From Plakobranchus ocellatus (taxonomy: Eukaryota; Mollusca; Gastropoda; Plakobranchidae): 29,548 nucleotides of DNA. The notes below the pieces were generated by a model that had not been told where the DNA came from, searched no databases, and worked only from the letters and a program-made list of their open reading frames with translations. Shown here one piece after another: positions 1 to 11,268 of the stretch; position 1 is the stretch's first letter; each line of letters begins with the position of its first letter. The position numbers and the translations under genes were made by a program. The stretch spans positions 139,379 through 168,926 of the forward strand of contig BLXT01001432.1 in the NCBI GenBank assembly GCA_019648995.1, read 5' to 3'.

Positions 1-167
1 TATATTTTAGGTTTATAGGAAATACTTTCTTTTATTGCCTCCTTGATGGAAGATCTAATTAACTCACAATTTACTCACAAACGGTTTTCTGCTTGCATAA
101 CTTTTTCAAGGCAGTTAAAACCACTTCTTGACATCAATTCTACATTGATCACTACACGTATGATAGT

Positions 168-353
168 TCTTCTTCTTCTTATTCATTCATAAGTTTATTG
201 TTCCGGTTTGTGTGTATAGCCAGTCCACAAAGTGATCACAGGCTTTAGGCCCTCCATCAGGCCGGGGCGCCGATGGCGGGGCTCGAACCCGCGACAGAAG
301 GGTCCCTGCAGATCTCAGGACGGAGTCACAAGCCACTGTGCCACCGAGGCCCC
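168..353 (-). mobile_element. tRNA-derived SINE
   Basis: On the minus strand there is a box A-like TGGCACAGTGG (plus 333-343) and a box B-like GGTTCGAGCCC (plus 278-288), about 42 nt apart, as in a tRNA-derived polymerase III promoter. A non-tRNA body follows and ends in an A-rich tail with AAG repeats (plus about 168-185). The promoter end lies near 353 and the tail near 170, so the element is about 185 bp. Box A, box B and a short repeat tail are the usual parts of a SINE. The head is not a clean tRNA cloverleaf, so a functional tRNA gene is unlikely. I could not find a target duplication, perhaps because the promoter side was reshaped by a tandem duplication. Confidence 0.7.
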
Positions 354-638
354 ATTGTATCGATGCAGTGTATTGTTATCCTTATTTTTCTGGCCATCAT
401 TTCTCGATCTTAAAAATCTTGATTGTTTCATTTCTAATACTAGCAATACCTTGAGAAATCTTCCAAAATTAAAAATAAAAAGGGTCCCTGCAGATTTCAG
501 GGCGGACTCACAAGCCACTGTGCCACCGACTCTCTACTGTTCTGGTACAGTGTATTGTTATCCTTATTTTTCTGGCCATCATTTCTCGATCTTAAAAATC
601 TTTCATTTCTAACACTAATATCTTGAGGAATCTTTCAA
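299..638. repeat. Two-copy tandem duplication, SINE head plus flank
   Basis: Copy A (about 299-466) and copy B (about 481-638) share a series of words in the same order: AGGGTCCCTGCAGAT, ACAAGCCACTGTGCCACCGA, GTGTATTGTTATCC and TGGCCATCATTTCTCGATC. Each copy holds half of the SINE tRNA head followed by the same unique flank. The flank was therefore duplicated together with the SINE end, rather than by two SINE insertions. Copy B shows scattered substitutions and a short deletion, so the event is not recent. The frame that runs across both copies on the plus strand is a by-product and not a gene. Confidence 0.75.
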
Positions 639-1320
639 AAATTTTTAGAAAATATTGTTTTAGAGAGTAAAAAGAGCCAAATATCTGTCTCCGCCTGCGT
701 GGTTTTTGCCCCTCCCTCTCTCGAGTCTCTAGCTAGCAGAATTATCACGTAATTTTTTTTCTCTTTTTCACGTCAAGGCTTATTTGCTGCATCAGTGTAT
801 ATTTAATACTATAAAATACTAGGACTCATAAAGGAAAAACCATTTCCTTTGGTTTTAATTTTAAGGTCTTCAGAGGCCCATCCCATACATCTTCCGTTTT
901 GCATGTTTTTTTTTTTCTTTTTTTCTTTTTGTTCCTTTTGCAACGCTTTTTTTTCTTTCCACCATTTATTTAAGACCGACTTCGTTTTTGTTTTGTGACA
1001 ATGACATGTTGTTTTGTTTTTTCTTTTTCTTTTCTTCCTTTTGTCTTTCAGAGGGTGGCTATTTTTTTTATGATTTTAGATAGAATTAGAAATAGAATCC
1101 TAATTCATTGCCTTTTCTTTCTCTTCTCTCTGTATGTTTTTATTTTACCGTTCTATTCTGTTTGAGTTGGAAAGTTTCTTTGCAGTTCTCACTCTTCGTC
1201 ATAGTTTCTCTTTGGTAAATTACATGTACTTTCAAGAATCTCGACCTTTAACTGACTTGACTTTTTGGCATTTTCCTGTGAATACTGTGATGAATTTTTG
1301 TTATCTTTGAGGACATTTTA
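639..1320. other. Intergenic, T-rich, no gene seen
   Basis: T-rich DNA with several T runs and TTTTTCTTTTTC-like stretches between about 890 and 1060. No conserved coding segment was recognised on either strand. Confidence 0.6.
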
Positions 1321-1850
1321 CTTTTTGCGCTCTTCTTGTTTCCTCCTCCTCTTCTGTTCTACTGCTTTTCCTCTTCTTACTTTACTTTCTTATATTTCTT
1401 CTCGTATTGCCTCTCTTTCCGTCTTATTTTCATCTCCCTCTTCCCCTTTCCTACTGCTTCTCATTCTCTTCTGATCTCTAAAGAATTCTGTCACTCTTCT
1501 AACTGCTTTTTCTTCTCTTTATCAAGAAGTTCTAACGTCTCCTATGTCTTCTCTGATATTCCCTCTGCCTCTTTCTGCTCTTGACTCTCACTCCTCTTCT
1601 GCTTTTGCTTTTCCTCCTCACCAATTTTCTGCAGTCGTTACTTTTACTCCTTGTACTCTTCTTACTGCTTCTTCTTTTCCTTCCTTTACTTTGCCAGCTG
1701 TTCTCCTACATTACTCCTTCACCCGGCCTCCTACCTACTCTTCCTTGTCCATGACGTCTTTTTCTTCTTCCTCTTCTTACTTTCCTTTCAGTTCTCCTTT
1801 TCCTCCTCTTTTGCTCTTACTTCTCCCACTTCTTCCTGTCATAAATGGCT
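1321..1850. repeat. Pyrimidine-rich low-complexity tract
   Basis: About 530 bp in which the plus strand is overwhelmingly C and T. It has recurring but diverged words of the type TACTGCTTTTCC and CTTCTTC. The repeated words suggest an eroded pyrimidine minisatellite. The Ser/Phe/Leu-rich open frames that cross it are expected from such composition and resemble no family I know. Confidence 0.75.
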
Positions 1851-2278
1851 TCATGCTGTTTGCTTAAATATTATACTAATTATAGAGCTAAATGAATACC
1901 GCTTGTGACAATGAGTTCTTTTAAATGGACTAAGGAAGAGAAATCACTCCAAGTCTTGTCGAAAATTAAACAGAAATTTTATTACTTTGAGTCAAGAAAT
2001 ATTTCATGACTCATGACTGCAATTAAATGTGACAATTACTTAGATCTACAAGGTCTCTAACATCAACAGTTTACCTCTCAGCGAGCTCTGCAATCTCTCC
2101 AACAATGAACTCAAAACCATTCTTAAAATAATACACACAGACCATTGCTTCCAGAAAATACTAGTTAGTCAATACACAGGCTAATAAGGTCAACAATGAT
2201 TCCAGATAAATAGAAATCACCATATATTTTGTTATCAAGGTTAGCTAAAAATACTGCCCAATCAAATACACTCATTTG

Positions 2279-2359
2279 TTCTCTTCAAAACACATAAACA
2301 TGACATTCTCTTCAAAACACATAAACATGACATTCTCTTCGAAACACATAAACATGACA
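2279..2359. repeat. 27-bp tandem repeat, three copies
   Basis: Three head-to-tail copies (2279-2305, 2306-2332, 2333-2359) of a 27-bp unit beginning TTCTCTTCAAAACACATAAA. Copies 1 and 2 are identical, and copy 3 has one A-to-G difference. The near identity points to recent expansion. There are no spacers, so this is not a CRISPR array. Confidence 0.95.
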
Positions 2360-2811
2360 TGCTCATCTTGTCACCAGGATACCAGGAAAACTTCCTGTTG
2401 ACAGAGATGCCACCACCCAAGTTTCAAAAAGCCTGAAAAAATTTTAGACACCCAACACAATCGTGGCACCGTAGCAAATTCGGACAAATTGAATAAACTA
2501 AAGCCAAATATAAAATAAGTATCAAATAGGACTGGATTATTCTGCATGAAAAAGACCGATTTCTAGCCGGAACAGTGGCAGCCCTGTGTTTACAATGTTC
2601 TGACACCTTTGAGAACCTAATTGAAATTCCAAGATCTAAAATTAAAAAGACACAAAAAGCTAAAACAATAACAGTCCTGTAAAACTAAAGCTAGTCTCAC
2701 TCAAAATTTGACAAAATATTAATAAAAACAAGGCCAAATCACAATATCAGCCGTCCAGAGTCCAGATTTAGACTCAAGTCACAGCAACCAATTGCCATAC
2801 TTCCTCTCCTT

Positions 2812-2813
2812 CA

Positions 2814-2849
<36 letters not shown>
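2812..2849. repeat. Compound (CA)n(GA)n microsatellite
   Basis: An uninterrupted CA run passes directly into a GA run. This is an ordinary compound microsatellite in the intergenic DNA beyond the COA8 3' end. Confidence 0.95.
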
Positions 2850-3629
2850 TTGTAATGTTGCAATGTATTATATCATCGTGGAAAATCAACAGGTTGAAAA
2901 CACAGAAACATAAGTAGCAAAAAAAAATTATTTTAAAAAATTTCGTGAAGCACAGACTGAGGTCAAAATGAATAATCCAATCACAAATCATAGCATAAGA
3001 ACCATAAAAAAGGATGAGAGAAAAATATACTGCTGCTTGGAGAAAATATTGGTGAAAGGCTAAAGCACATGCTTTTCTGGGGTGCAAAGAAACAAATTTT
3101 TCACAAAAATGCATTGTATTTGTTGATATGATCAGACTGATTGTTAAAACATTTTAAAAATTTCAATTTCCACCTAATTTGTCTCTAAAACCTGATCAAA
3201 CCAAAATTTGTAGTGCATATCCAGGAATAAAACGGTTGTAACATATGTGCAACCATACAAAGTCGTAATGGCCTGCAACAAGAGATCCATATTTTGTACA
3301 AACCTGCAAATACTGGTACCATAAGTAATTTTGGATGATATCTAAAAACTAAAACTGGTATTGGTATTAAGATTACTTCATCAGAAACTGATAACATGCT
3401 CTTTATGTTATAAGAAATGTCCAGAGTATACATTTTTCACTCTTTTGCTAACCGAAAGTCTGCTTTTCACAATGCAGCCTTACATCTGATTGTGATTGGC
3501 TGATCACAGTCAGCAAACCTACACCCATTTTTTTAGGGGAAGACTTAGTTTGACCACACCCAAAGATGAAGTCTTTTGAAAAAAATAATATATTATTCCA
3601 CACTTTTCAGATGTAGAGAGAGTCCTAAA

Positions 3630-3732
3630 TCATGGCAGTTTTCTGTTAGAAGTGAACAACTTTCTTCGCAGGCGGATGAAAAACACAAGGAAAGCAGGCC
3701 ACAGTAATGAGATATTTTTCTTGTACCATTCT
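3630..3732 (-). CDS. COA8: COA8 exon 4 with stop
   Basis: 103 nt from acceptor ATCTTCCAG|A to TGA. The first base completes the lysine codon split by the intron, giving YNK then EWYKKN. A hydrophobic segment and a basic tail ending KLP follow. Confidence 0.92.
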
Positions 3733-6700
3733 CTGGAAGATAAAAGAAGCAGTATAATTATAATAATATTATGTATGATAAAAAGAAATTATATCACAAT
3801 GAATCTGAAAATTAACATTATACAATATTGACACAAAATGTAGTTTTGCTTTTGATGAGCCCATACTCCATATATATGAATTTCGTATCCATTTCATGGT
3901 AAATCTTAATTTTCTCAGGAGACAGATTTAATAAAATGGCAGTTTGGATGATAAGCTTGATAAAAAAACGCTTTCAAAATATCTCTTCCAAGAAGAGCAT
4001 GGAAGTTGACATGCATGTTCCGACTAATATGTGGTGGACTACTTGAAGTCAGAATGCTCAACTTGCATGTCATCTCACATCCAACACTTATACTTATAAC
4101 CATTCAAATACTTTTTCTGTATTACTCGATTAGCTGGATTGTGATTTATCTCAGAAATTTATAAAGAGGATGCAGTTATAAGCCAAGAAGGAGTTATATT
4201 GATGTTACTTTGAAATATAAAAACTTTTATGTGTCTTGGAGCTGGACATGATGGATGACACATTGAAAACCTAAAGCTTTTATAAAATACAAATTAAGAC
4301 TCCATTTTAGGGTACAAAACTTCAACGCTTTGCTTCTTTGCAACTTTTCATTCATTTCCAATCATCTAAAATAAAATATATATGGATGTTGAAGTTTTGT
4401 ATGTCACACATAAAGTCTGACACCAGCAGGAATGCTGCCTGTTTTATAAATTTGATTCCTCAGTTGCTCCTAGCCTTGAATTTAACCTTTTTTTGTACAC
4501 CCTATTGTTTGTGGGTCAATTTTTCACAAAAATTGATTCCAATAGGAAGTTTTGAATTATTGATACTATGTAATATTTTGCCTCTACCTTTGCAGAATGG
4601 CACATTAACAATAGTCAGTCTAAACAAATGCCAAGTAAACACACACTAAGGCTAAGCACATGGGTTTATGGCCTGATGGATATTTTACTATACAATTTAT
4701 AATTCTATACGCACTCTGAGTTTGCCTAAGCATGCATCTTTTGTTTATACCATCACATTATTTTAAGGTAAAAATCAGCCCCGCCCTGCCGTTCCAGTGC
4801 TGTTCTAGTTGCACGCATAAAATCATTAAGTACACAATCAAAAGAAACAGTCATCGCAGACAGCTTAACAAATCTGAAACAAATACATATACACAATGTA
4901 TGTAGGATGGGCAAGACATAGTCAAAGTAGGGGCCAAGTTTAGGTTAACCCGTTGGCTGAAAGACAAACAGTTAGCCTGCACTTATTCATCCTTATTTGC
5001 TGTTCAAGAGTAAACAAAATCAAGGTACAGGCAGGGGGGAAAGGAGGCATGGAAAAGGTTGATGCGTGTGATGTAGATGTGCTGTCTGCAAAGTCTAGCA
5101 TAACCCACCACCTAAACAATGAGAAAACCGCACATAATCTGAAACTAAAGCGTTCACTAAGGGAATAGTAAGAACACTAGATATAACTGTTAAAAATATG
5201 AATGAGCAAAACTCCTACCAAATTTTTGTTTTACAGGGTAAGTCCACTTCTAAGCACTAACAAATAGATTTTTGTCTTCTTATAGAAGATAATAGTCATA
5301 GTTCTCAATTTTCAGAAAATGTGAAATGTTTAACAGACTGTCTTTTTCAAGAGCAAGAAATCAAATCTGCAATAATATTAATAGATGGGGGGATAGAGAA
5401 GTTAGAAAAGAGCATAGGATAGGAGAGATAAAAATAAAAAAGAAAAAGGGAAAGGGAGAAGTCAGTAAAGACATGATCATTACAAATACAATTTAAGGAT
5501 AAGTTAGTATCACGCTCTTAGAAAGCACTCACTTGTTGTAACGTAGGTGATCCTTTCTGTTCTCATTCAGAAACTTCCTATAAAATACTGACATTTGTTC
5601 TGCGGGGGTGGTCTTTTTACTTTGATCTTTACCAGTTGATTTAATGCTTTTGACAAAATCACCTTTTTCCTGTGAAATAATCAAGTGTAAAGGAAATAAT
5701 ACAGTCACTTAGAATAAAACAACTGCATTATGGTTTAATGTATGACTCGGTGTTGTTACCATAATTATCAGAACATCTGTGAGAAAAATCAGCATCCCCC
5801 CCCCCCCCCCTTAAAAGGCCTATTTCTGTCTTTTATCCAGGAGTGACATCTCATCTCTACTGCTTAAAGAGTAGAAAAAAATTCACTTTCATATTTATGT
5901 TGGGTTTATTTTATGAATGCTGGTCATATAGTTCACAACTTTTGGTTATAAATATAGTCATATCTGAAAATAAATTTTTGAGGAATATTGAAAATTTCCA
6001 TTGAAAAAAATGCAAATTTAGTACATGAAATAGCAAAATATCAACTCTTGAGATGCAAAACACATTCCCAACATACAATTTTGATTAAATGTATGAACGC
6101 AGCATTTATCTGTAAAGCTACCTCCTTGACTAGTCACTTTTCCTCCCCTTTCTGATATAAAATCACTTTGATCCCCCCTCAAAAAAACAAAAAACAAACC
6201 ACCCACACACAAAAAAATTTTTTTAAAAATATGCAATACACTACATGACTTATTACTAATACTGGATCAATTCAAAAAGATGCCACAAAGTTTATGATTA
6301 ACTGTAATGGACTCAAAAAAGATTTGAAAGCCAAAAGCGGAAGAAAAGATATGACATGGAAAACAAGAATAAAATAAAAAATATGACACCACTGAGAATA
6401 AGATATTAAAATCTCAATGTGCATCTATGGCATATTAATCCAGATCATAACTTTCTTTCTTTACAAAAGAAATTCAAAGGTCACCTTGCTCACTATCCAA
6501 ATTCAAATATAGTGCCTAAATTGGAGAACACTTTTGAGAGCTTTAATATAATTTCTTTGACCTTGTCCTAAACAATAATGAGAATTTGAAAAGACAAAAA
6601 ACCTTGAAAAATTTAGTGTTGTGGTCCGTCCAAAACTTGTGATTCCAGTCCAAAACCTCTGCCCGTTGGAGTCTGAACTTTTTTTCTGTTGGAGTTTCAT

Positions 6701-8682
6701 CAGGTGGTATATAAAACCGAATGGTCTGAATGTTTGAAATTGGGTCTGGGGGACCGTAAATATCCGATTTTCCCATAGCTGGAGCAGATGATGTAATTTT
6801 CAGTTTCTTTGACTGAAATTGGAAGGAGAAAATACATGAAGGGCCAAATTTTGAATAAAGCAAAACAAGAGCAGATGTCTAATTGAAAAGAAAAGAAAAG
6901 AATTGTATCTGCTGTATCTGTTGATTGGAACAAATTAAAATCAACTTTTAAGGAGCAATAAAATGAGAGCATAGAAATTCAGTAATGACATTTATATCTA
7001 AAATGGGTTGTGAATGCAATGGCCTGATTATTTGAGAGATTTAATGATCACATAATTCAATTTTTTTTCAGAAGATGAAGAAGCAGCTCTCTCAAGACCA
7101 ATAAAAAATAAAAGTAATACTTTTTCTGACGATTTTACTTTTGGTGCTTAACAGAATAAAATGTAAGATTCCTGTTGATCGTTTTACCATAGAAAAGAAT
7201 GTCACATCTTCAGTTCTAAGTTTTGGATAATCAATTGAGCTTGTGTTGGAAAATAAAAGCATGTGAAAGAAAGAATGAGTATGTAAGATTATTAATTACA
7301 TAAGGTTGAAGCTCAACATCTTCAAATATAGAGTCACAAAAAGAAATAATATTCAAAAAGTTGACATGAATGAGTATATAAAACTACATGAAACTTAACT
7401 CTCACATTACACAGTGCCTAGTTCTACACATGACATGGCTGGGAGTTGGTACCAAAAGCTTAATACTTACAAGGTACTGTGGAACACGTTTAAACCGAAA
7501 TTCTAGGGAGCATGATTTCTATTTTGGTTTAAACATAGCGCATTAAATAAGTAAGACTAATAAAGGGGAGTGACCACCTTCTGAAATGTTAATTAAATCA
7601 ATCTCACCCATCGTCACACCACAATGTAAATGAACACGCCTATCCACGAAGCTTTCTCTCTTTTTTATCCATTTCTCTATCTCTTTCTATTTCCTTTTCA
7701 GTTAAAAGGTTCTTGCGCCTTTCAGTGTTATCGATGTAGACTAATAGAGCTTTCACAATTTCATCATTGCCTAAGTAAGTTTTCCGGTCCTGAAGTCTCT
7801 ACTTTTACAATTTAATCATCACCTATGTTTTCCCCTACTGAAGTTCTCAACAAAAGAGATGGCTTTATTACCGGCTGTGATGCAACAGTGTTTGCTAAGC
7901 TTAGCGCTAGACATGGGGGGAGTGTCTGGCACGATCCCGCTGCTTAACTAAGTAGTGGAAGAGAAGGGATGGGCAGGTGTGTGCAGTAGACCTAGACCTA
8001 GCCAGACATCGGGCCTGGCCGACATTATTTGGTTTACATGGAATAATGCGAGAAAGAAAGGGAAAGGCAAGGTGGGTAAAAAAATTTAAAAAAAAAAGAT
8101 TTTTTTATGTGTCGGTCGGACAGTGACTGGGCTTTCCCGGTAGTTTTTATTTCGCTTTAGCCATAGTAAGGCAGCAAAGGCTTTCGGTTTACCCCATGTT
8201 TGATAACAAAGAATAAGAGGAAAAGTGGAAAGCTCTTCAAATTCTTTTTGGTTTAGCCGTTTTCGGTTTAGGTGTGGTCTACTGTATTTTTTTTTCTTTA
8301 CTGAACATTCGCTCTGATTCTTATACAATTTATTTTTATTTTTAACTAATAAAACTTAGGCAGTGAAAGTGTCATAATAAAATAGGTTTTGCAGGTACTG
8401 AATGTTTTCTGCATAAAATTATTGATTTTCCCCAAAAGTGTCATTTCTTCTCTATAAAAAATCTATCTCTGTCCAAATGTGAATTTTGGCATTCACTAAA
8501 AGCACATTTGATTAGTACTTTTTTAAAGATGTCATTGTGCCATTTTCTCTCACCTCGCCTTTTGATGAAAAATGCCTTGACAATGGTGTATTCACTAATT
8601 TTGCAGATATTGTGATTCTATTTGCCAGACAAAGGACGTCAAATTTTGCAGCAGCTGCAAGACATTGACAATACTGAACCAT
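3630..8682 (-). CDS. COA8: COA8/APOPT1, cytochrome c oxidase assembly factor 8
   Basis: Four exons on the minus strand: 8682-8554, 6812-6603, 5669-5533 and 3732-3630. They join in frame into 192 residues; the human protein is about 206. COA8 is a mitochondrial matrix or inner-membrane protein that supports cytochrome c oxidase (complex IV) assembly, notably under oxidative stress. Family signatures seen: GPPDPISNI (about 63-71), RFYIPPDETP (about 75-84), EVLDWNHKFWTDHN (about 95-108), a FYRKFLNENRKDH block (142-154) and YNKEWYKKN (157-165). The last two match human FYKEFLSKNFQKH and YNRDWYKRN. Residues 1-43 are basic and Ala/Ser-rich and end in R-H-F-S-S (36-40), a classic R-3 presequence cleavage motif. 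The C-terminus has a hydrophobic stretch (about 166-178) followed by basic residues. The chosen ATG has A at -3 and G at +4. It is the first ATG in a frame that is closed upstream near 8773. The gene is intact and diverges from KLHDC2. Identification is strong; only the N-terminus is inferred. Confidence 0.93.
3733..5532 (-). other. COA8 intron 3
   Basis: A 1.8-kb GT-AG intron, AT-rich. The short open frames inside it show no family resemblance. An A/G-rich patch lies near 5380-5470. No embedded gene or recognisable mobile element was seen. Confidence 0.85.
5533..5669 (-). CDS. COA8: COA8 exon 3
   Basis: 137 nt between acceptor TTTCACAG|GAA and donor AACAA|GTGAGT. It encodes EKGDFVKSIK, a short Ser/Lys linker, then AEQMSVFYRKFLNENRKDH. 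The linker differs from the vertebrate proteins, while both flanks are conserved. Confidence 0.93.
5670..6602 (-). other. COA8 intron 2
   Basis: A 0.93-kb intron with a weak donor and a good acceptor. It contains a run of 15 C on the plus strand (15 G in the transcript) at 5796-5810 and an A-rich patch at 6181-6230. No gene inside. Confidence 0.85.
5796..5810. repeat. C15 homopolymer
   Basis: Fifteen consecutive C on the plus strand within COA8 intron 2. Its exact length is prone to sequencing error. Confidence 0.9.
6603..6812 (-). CDS. COA8: COA8 exon 2
   Basis: 70 codons, phase 0 at both ends. The acceptor is CCAATTTCAG|TCA. The donor AAG|GTTTTTTG is GT but otherwise far from consensus. 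It carries the core family blocks GPPDP, FYIPP and DWNHKFW. The position is fixed by the family match continuing directly into exon 3 (FFK then EKGDF; human FSK then EKEEF). Confidence 0.93.
6813..8553 (-). other. COA8 intron 1
   Basis: A 1.74-kb GT-AG intron. The stretch 7860-8050 is more GC-rich than its surroundings and carries repeated CCTAGACCTAG-like words. The minus-strand frame at 8086-8328 has no family match. No gene or clear mobile element recognised. Confidence 0.8.
8554..8682 (-). CDS. COA8: COA8 exon 1 (mitochondrial presequence)
   Basis: 43 codons from ATG to a phase-0 donor GAG|GTGAGA. It encodes the presequence with the RHF|SS-type cleavage motif. The sequence is poorly conserved, as usual for presequences. 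Support comes from the frame, the donor, the strong start context and a phase match with exon 2. Confidence 0.8.
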
Positions 8683-8708
8683 ATTGAATATACACTCAGG
8701 TTCTGTAA

Positions 8709-8747
8709 TCACTGTTGGTAAGTTGAAGCTTTCATCTTTTCCAGCAT
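8709..8747 (-). other. Possible upstream ORF before COA8
   Basis: On the COA8 strand, an ATG opens a 12-residue frame that ends in TGA 26 nt before the COA8 start codon. A plausible acceptor (TATATCTACCAG) lies one base before this ATG, so it might belong to a 5' UTR exon. It is speculative, because the 5' end of the transcript is unknown. Confidence 0.25.
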
Positions 8748-10321
8748 TCTGGTAGATATAAAAGACATGGTTTCAGACAATAAAGTGAACTTAAATGTTA
8801 AGGCAAATTTGAAAATCATTGTTAAGAATATTATTTATAATGTTTCCATCAAGTCATAGTGATTCCAACTACAAATCAGCATATTAAAACTACACTGATT
8901 TCATCAGTTTCTTAAAACTAATATGAAGAGATAAAAAACGAGGGCACTAGCAAAACATGAACATATTATAACAATACATAATATTAATGAAATCAAAAGT
9001 ACCCCGGTATAGAATTTTAAAAGCAAAACACAAAATATAATGTGACAATGATTTTTTGATTTAAGGCAATCTTTCTTGAACAGATTTGTTTTCTAGAGTG
9101 ACTTAAATGGTTCCAAAATGGCTGCCAAATAATAATTAATATAAAAAAGAATAGCACAAAATCCAACCATCCCTACTAATATTACTGTTTAAAGAGAAAA
9201 AAAAAAGTGGGTGGAAAAAGCCATATTTGTTTCACAGTGACTTTGTTTCACCAAAGACTGACTGTCCTAATGCGATGAAGTAAACGACTCCCTTAAAATA
9301 AGAAAACTAACTTCAGTCGTCCGTACAAAAAATCGTGTCCAACAATATGAGTCTACATGACTGGAATGAAATAAAAATCCTAAATTAAATGAAAAAAAAA
9401 ATACTATTGCCTTATGTATTTATATATACATAAAGTCTTAATACCTCTAGGAATTTCTGCTCATGGAAGATATGAGTCTAACTCTCTATTTCAAGGTTTT
9501 CATTTGAAGCCAGTCATATGGATCCTCAACACATTTTGTGGGAATGCAATGCAACCCATCTGTCCACACACATACATATGGTGATATATCCTGTATACAT
9601 TCAAAGCTTACACTTACAAGAGACAATGAATCTACAATGAATCTACCCAATCTACCCAGAGCAATTTTCATGGATTCATTTTAAAATTCACATTTGCAGA
9701 ATTATAAATGACATTATATCTGAAGTAAATACTTTTTTTTTTTTGTGATTGCCACATACCATGTCAGTTTCATAGACAATAATCTTGAGAGGAATTTCAT
9801 GTGAAATCTTGTGTTAACACATTTGTACACCACATTTAAAACCAAAAGCTGATAATTGTTGAATGTTTTCGCCAGGACAAAGGTAGCTGTGACAACTTTG
9901 ACCGAGTGGCCTTAACAAAACAGACAACCAAACTAAGAAGTACATATATGTACAGTCTACAGTATGAACAGAAACTGGCCACAAATTTTATATTTTCTTT
10001 TCCTGTTAGTTATAAATTAATGAAAAGCAATGAGCTAAATTTTGAATGTCATTCAAAATGTATCCTCCATCTGGTAAAAGGGCTTTAATTAGTTTAAAAG
10101 TAGATATCTAAGACTATATTAAAAAGAAAGTTTTCAGTTTGCTTTCAGTACTTTCCCCATTTCACTTTCAGGATTTGCCACCCTGCCCTCTCCCACCGCT
10201 ATCTATCCATCTATAACCTTCCGTACCCTTCTTGCCCGCCACCCTTACTGCAAGTGTAACATTGCAGTGCTAACAGGGTCTTCTCCCTTGCCGCCAGCTT
10301 TGTATACACACACAGATAGCT

Positions 10322-10341
10322 ATGCACACACACACACACAC
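10322..10341. repeat. (CA)n microsatellite
   Basis: A short CA run with another small CA patch just before it (10306-10315), in the GC-richer part of the divergent spacer. Confidence 0.85.
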
Positions 10342-11242
10342 GACTGATACCTAGTGGGGGGTGCCTGCCACTGCCATCCCCGCATATATTGCAATGCTAG
10401 GTCTAGGCCAGTGAGTGTAGATAAAGGCCCAGTCCTAGTGCCAAACCTTTCCTTGCCACATTTTTCTTCCTCTCCTGCGCAAGCCCCCCCCCGGAATCTC
10501 ATCTCCCCACAATGACTCGATCACAAAGAACAATGAACCATCCGTATGATTGGGCACATTAATTTTGCTGCGAGAGGTAGTCAGGCAAACATGGGTTTAA
10601 TTTGATCTGATAAACCGACAGCAGCTGTCGAACTAAGAGAAACGGATTGAGCCGAGTAGCATGGCGATTTGGGCAAAAATCTATTAGTAGGGATTAAGAA
10701 GGAATTATTCGGGATTTTCAAATGGGGTTGAATTATGGAAAATGTCGAATTGGGAGATGTCGAACTAAGTGGTGTGTAATGTAGAGAAAATCTTTTAAAA
10801 TAATTTTTTATTTTAGATATTATGCAGATGGGTACAACTTGTGATATATATGTTGCTCCCCTCCGTTTTCATTATGATGCTGAAATGAAGGCAATTTTCA
10901 TCAACTGCTGGCAACTTTTAAAATTCATCTACTATTAGCATATCAACAGTTAAGCCTAAAAATACAATTTTTACTTTTTTAGAGTAGGCCTAGGCCTACA
11001 CATTCGAAAGTTGGTGCAAAGTTGTCAATAGTTGACAAAATTGGCCTTCGTCATTATAATCGAAAACGGACGGGACCCACACTCTTAAGTTGTAACTGTA
11101 GATGATGTTATTTTAGAAACAGAATGTGATAAAGAAAAAAACAACTTCAGAACCTTTTACATAACGTTGTTCTAGCGAGAGTGCACACAAGAAAGGTAAA
11201 TTTGATGAAATGAAAATTGAAAGCCAGGCTGCTAACCAACTA

Positions 11243-11268
11243 GGATCTAGATCTAGATCTCGATCTAG
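11243..11268. repeat. GATCTA short tandem array
   Basis: A 26-bp stretch of overlapping GATCTA units (GGATCTAGATCTAGATCT followed by CGATCTAG). It is nearly self-complementary. The same words recur near 13157-13193 and 13291-13308 and inside the MITE arms. Confidence 0.85.

Larger units (their letters stand above)
1861..3629. other. Intergenic 3' of COA8, no gene seen
   Basis: AT-rich DNA downstream of the COA8 stop codon, broken only by the two simple repeats listed separately. No conserved coding segment was found. On the minus strand an AATATA hexamer lies about 40 nt past the COA8 stop. The first plain AATAAA I found is near 1978-1983, so the COA8 polyadenylation site is not resolved. 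Confidence 0.5.

Noticed and set aside
278-353. A functional tRNA gene
   Set aside because: Both promoter boxes are present, but no clean cloverleaf or acceptor stem closes, and a SINE body with a tail follows box B.
1265-1908. Overlapping Ser/Phe/Leu-rich open frames on the plus strand
   Set aside because: They follow from the C/T-only composition, overlap in several frames and match no family.
2279-2359. Short direct repeats resembling a CRISPR array
   Set aside because: The units are head to tail without spacers and the window is eukaryotic; it is a minisatellite.
8086-8328. 80-residue minus-strand frame in COA8 intron 1 as an extra COA8 exon
   Set aside because: COA8 exons 1 and 2 join directly in phase 0 and the frame has no similarity to the family.
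10320-10502. Minus-strand frame across the CA repeat
   Set aside because: It ends in a Cys-Val run made by the repeat and is otherwise low complexity.
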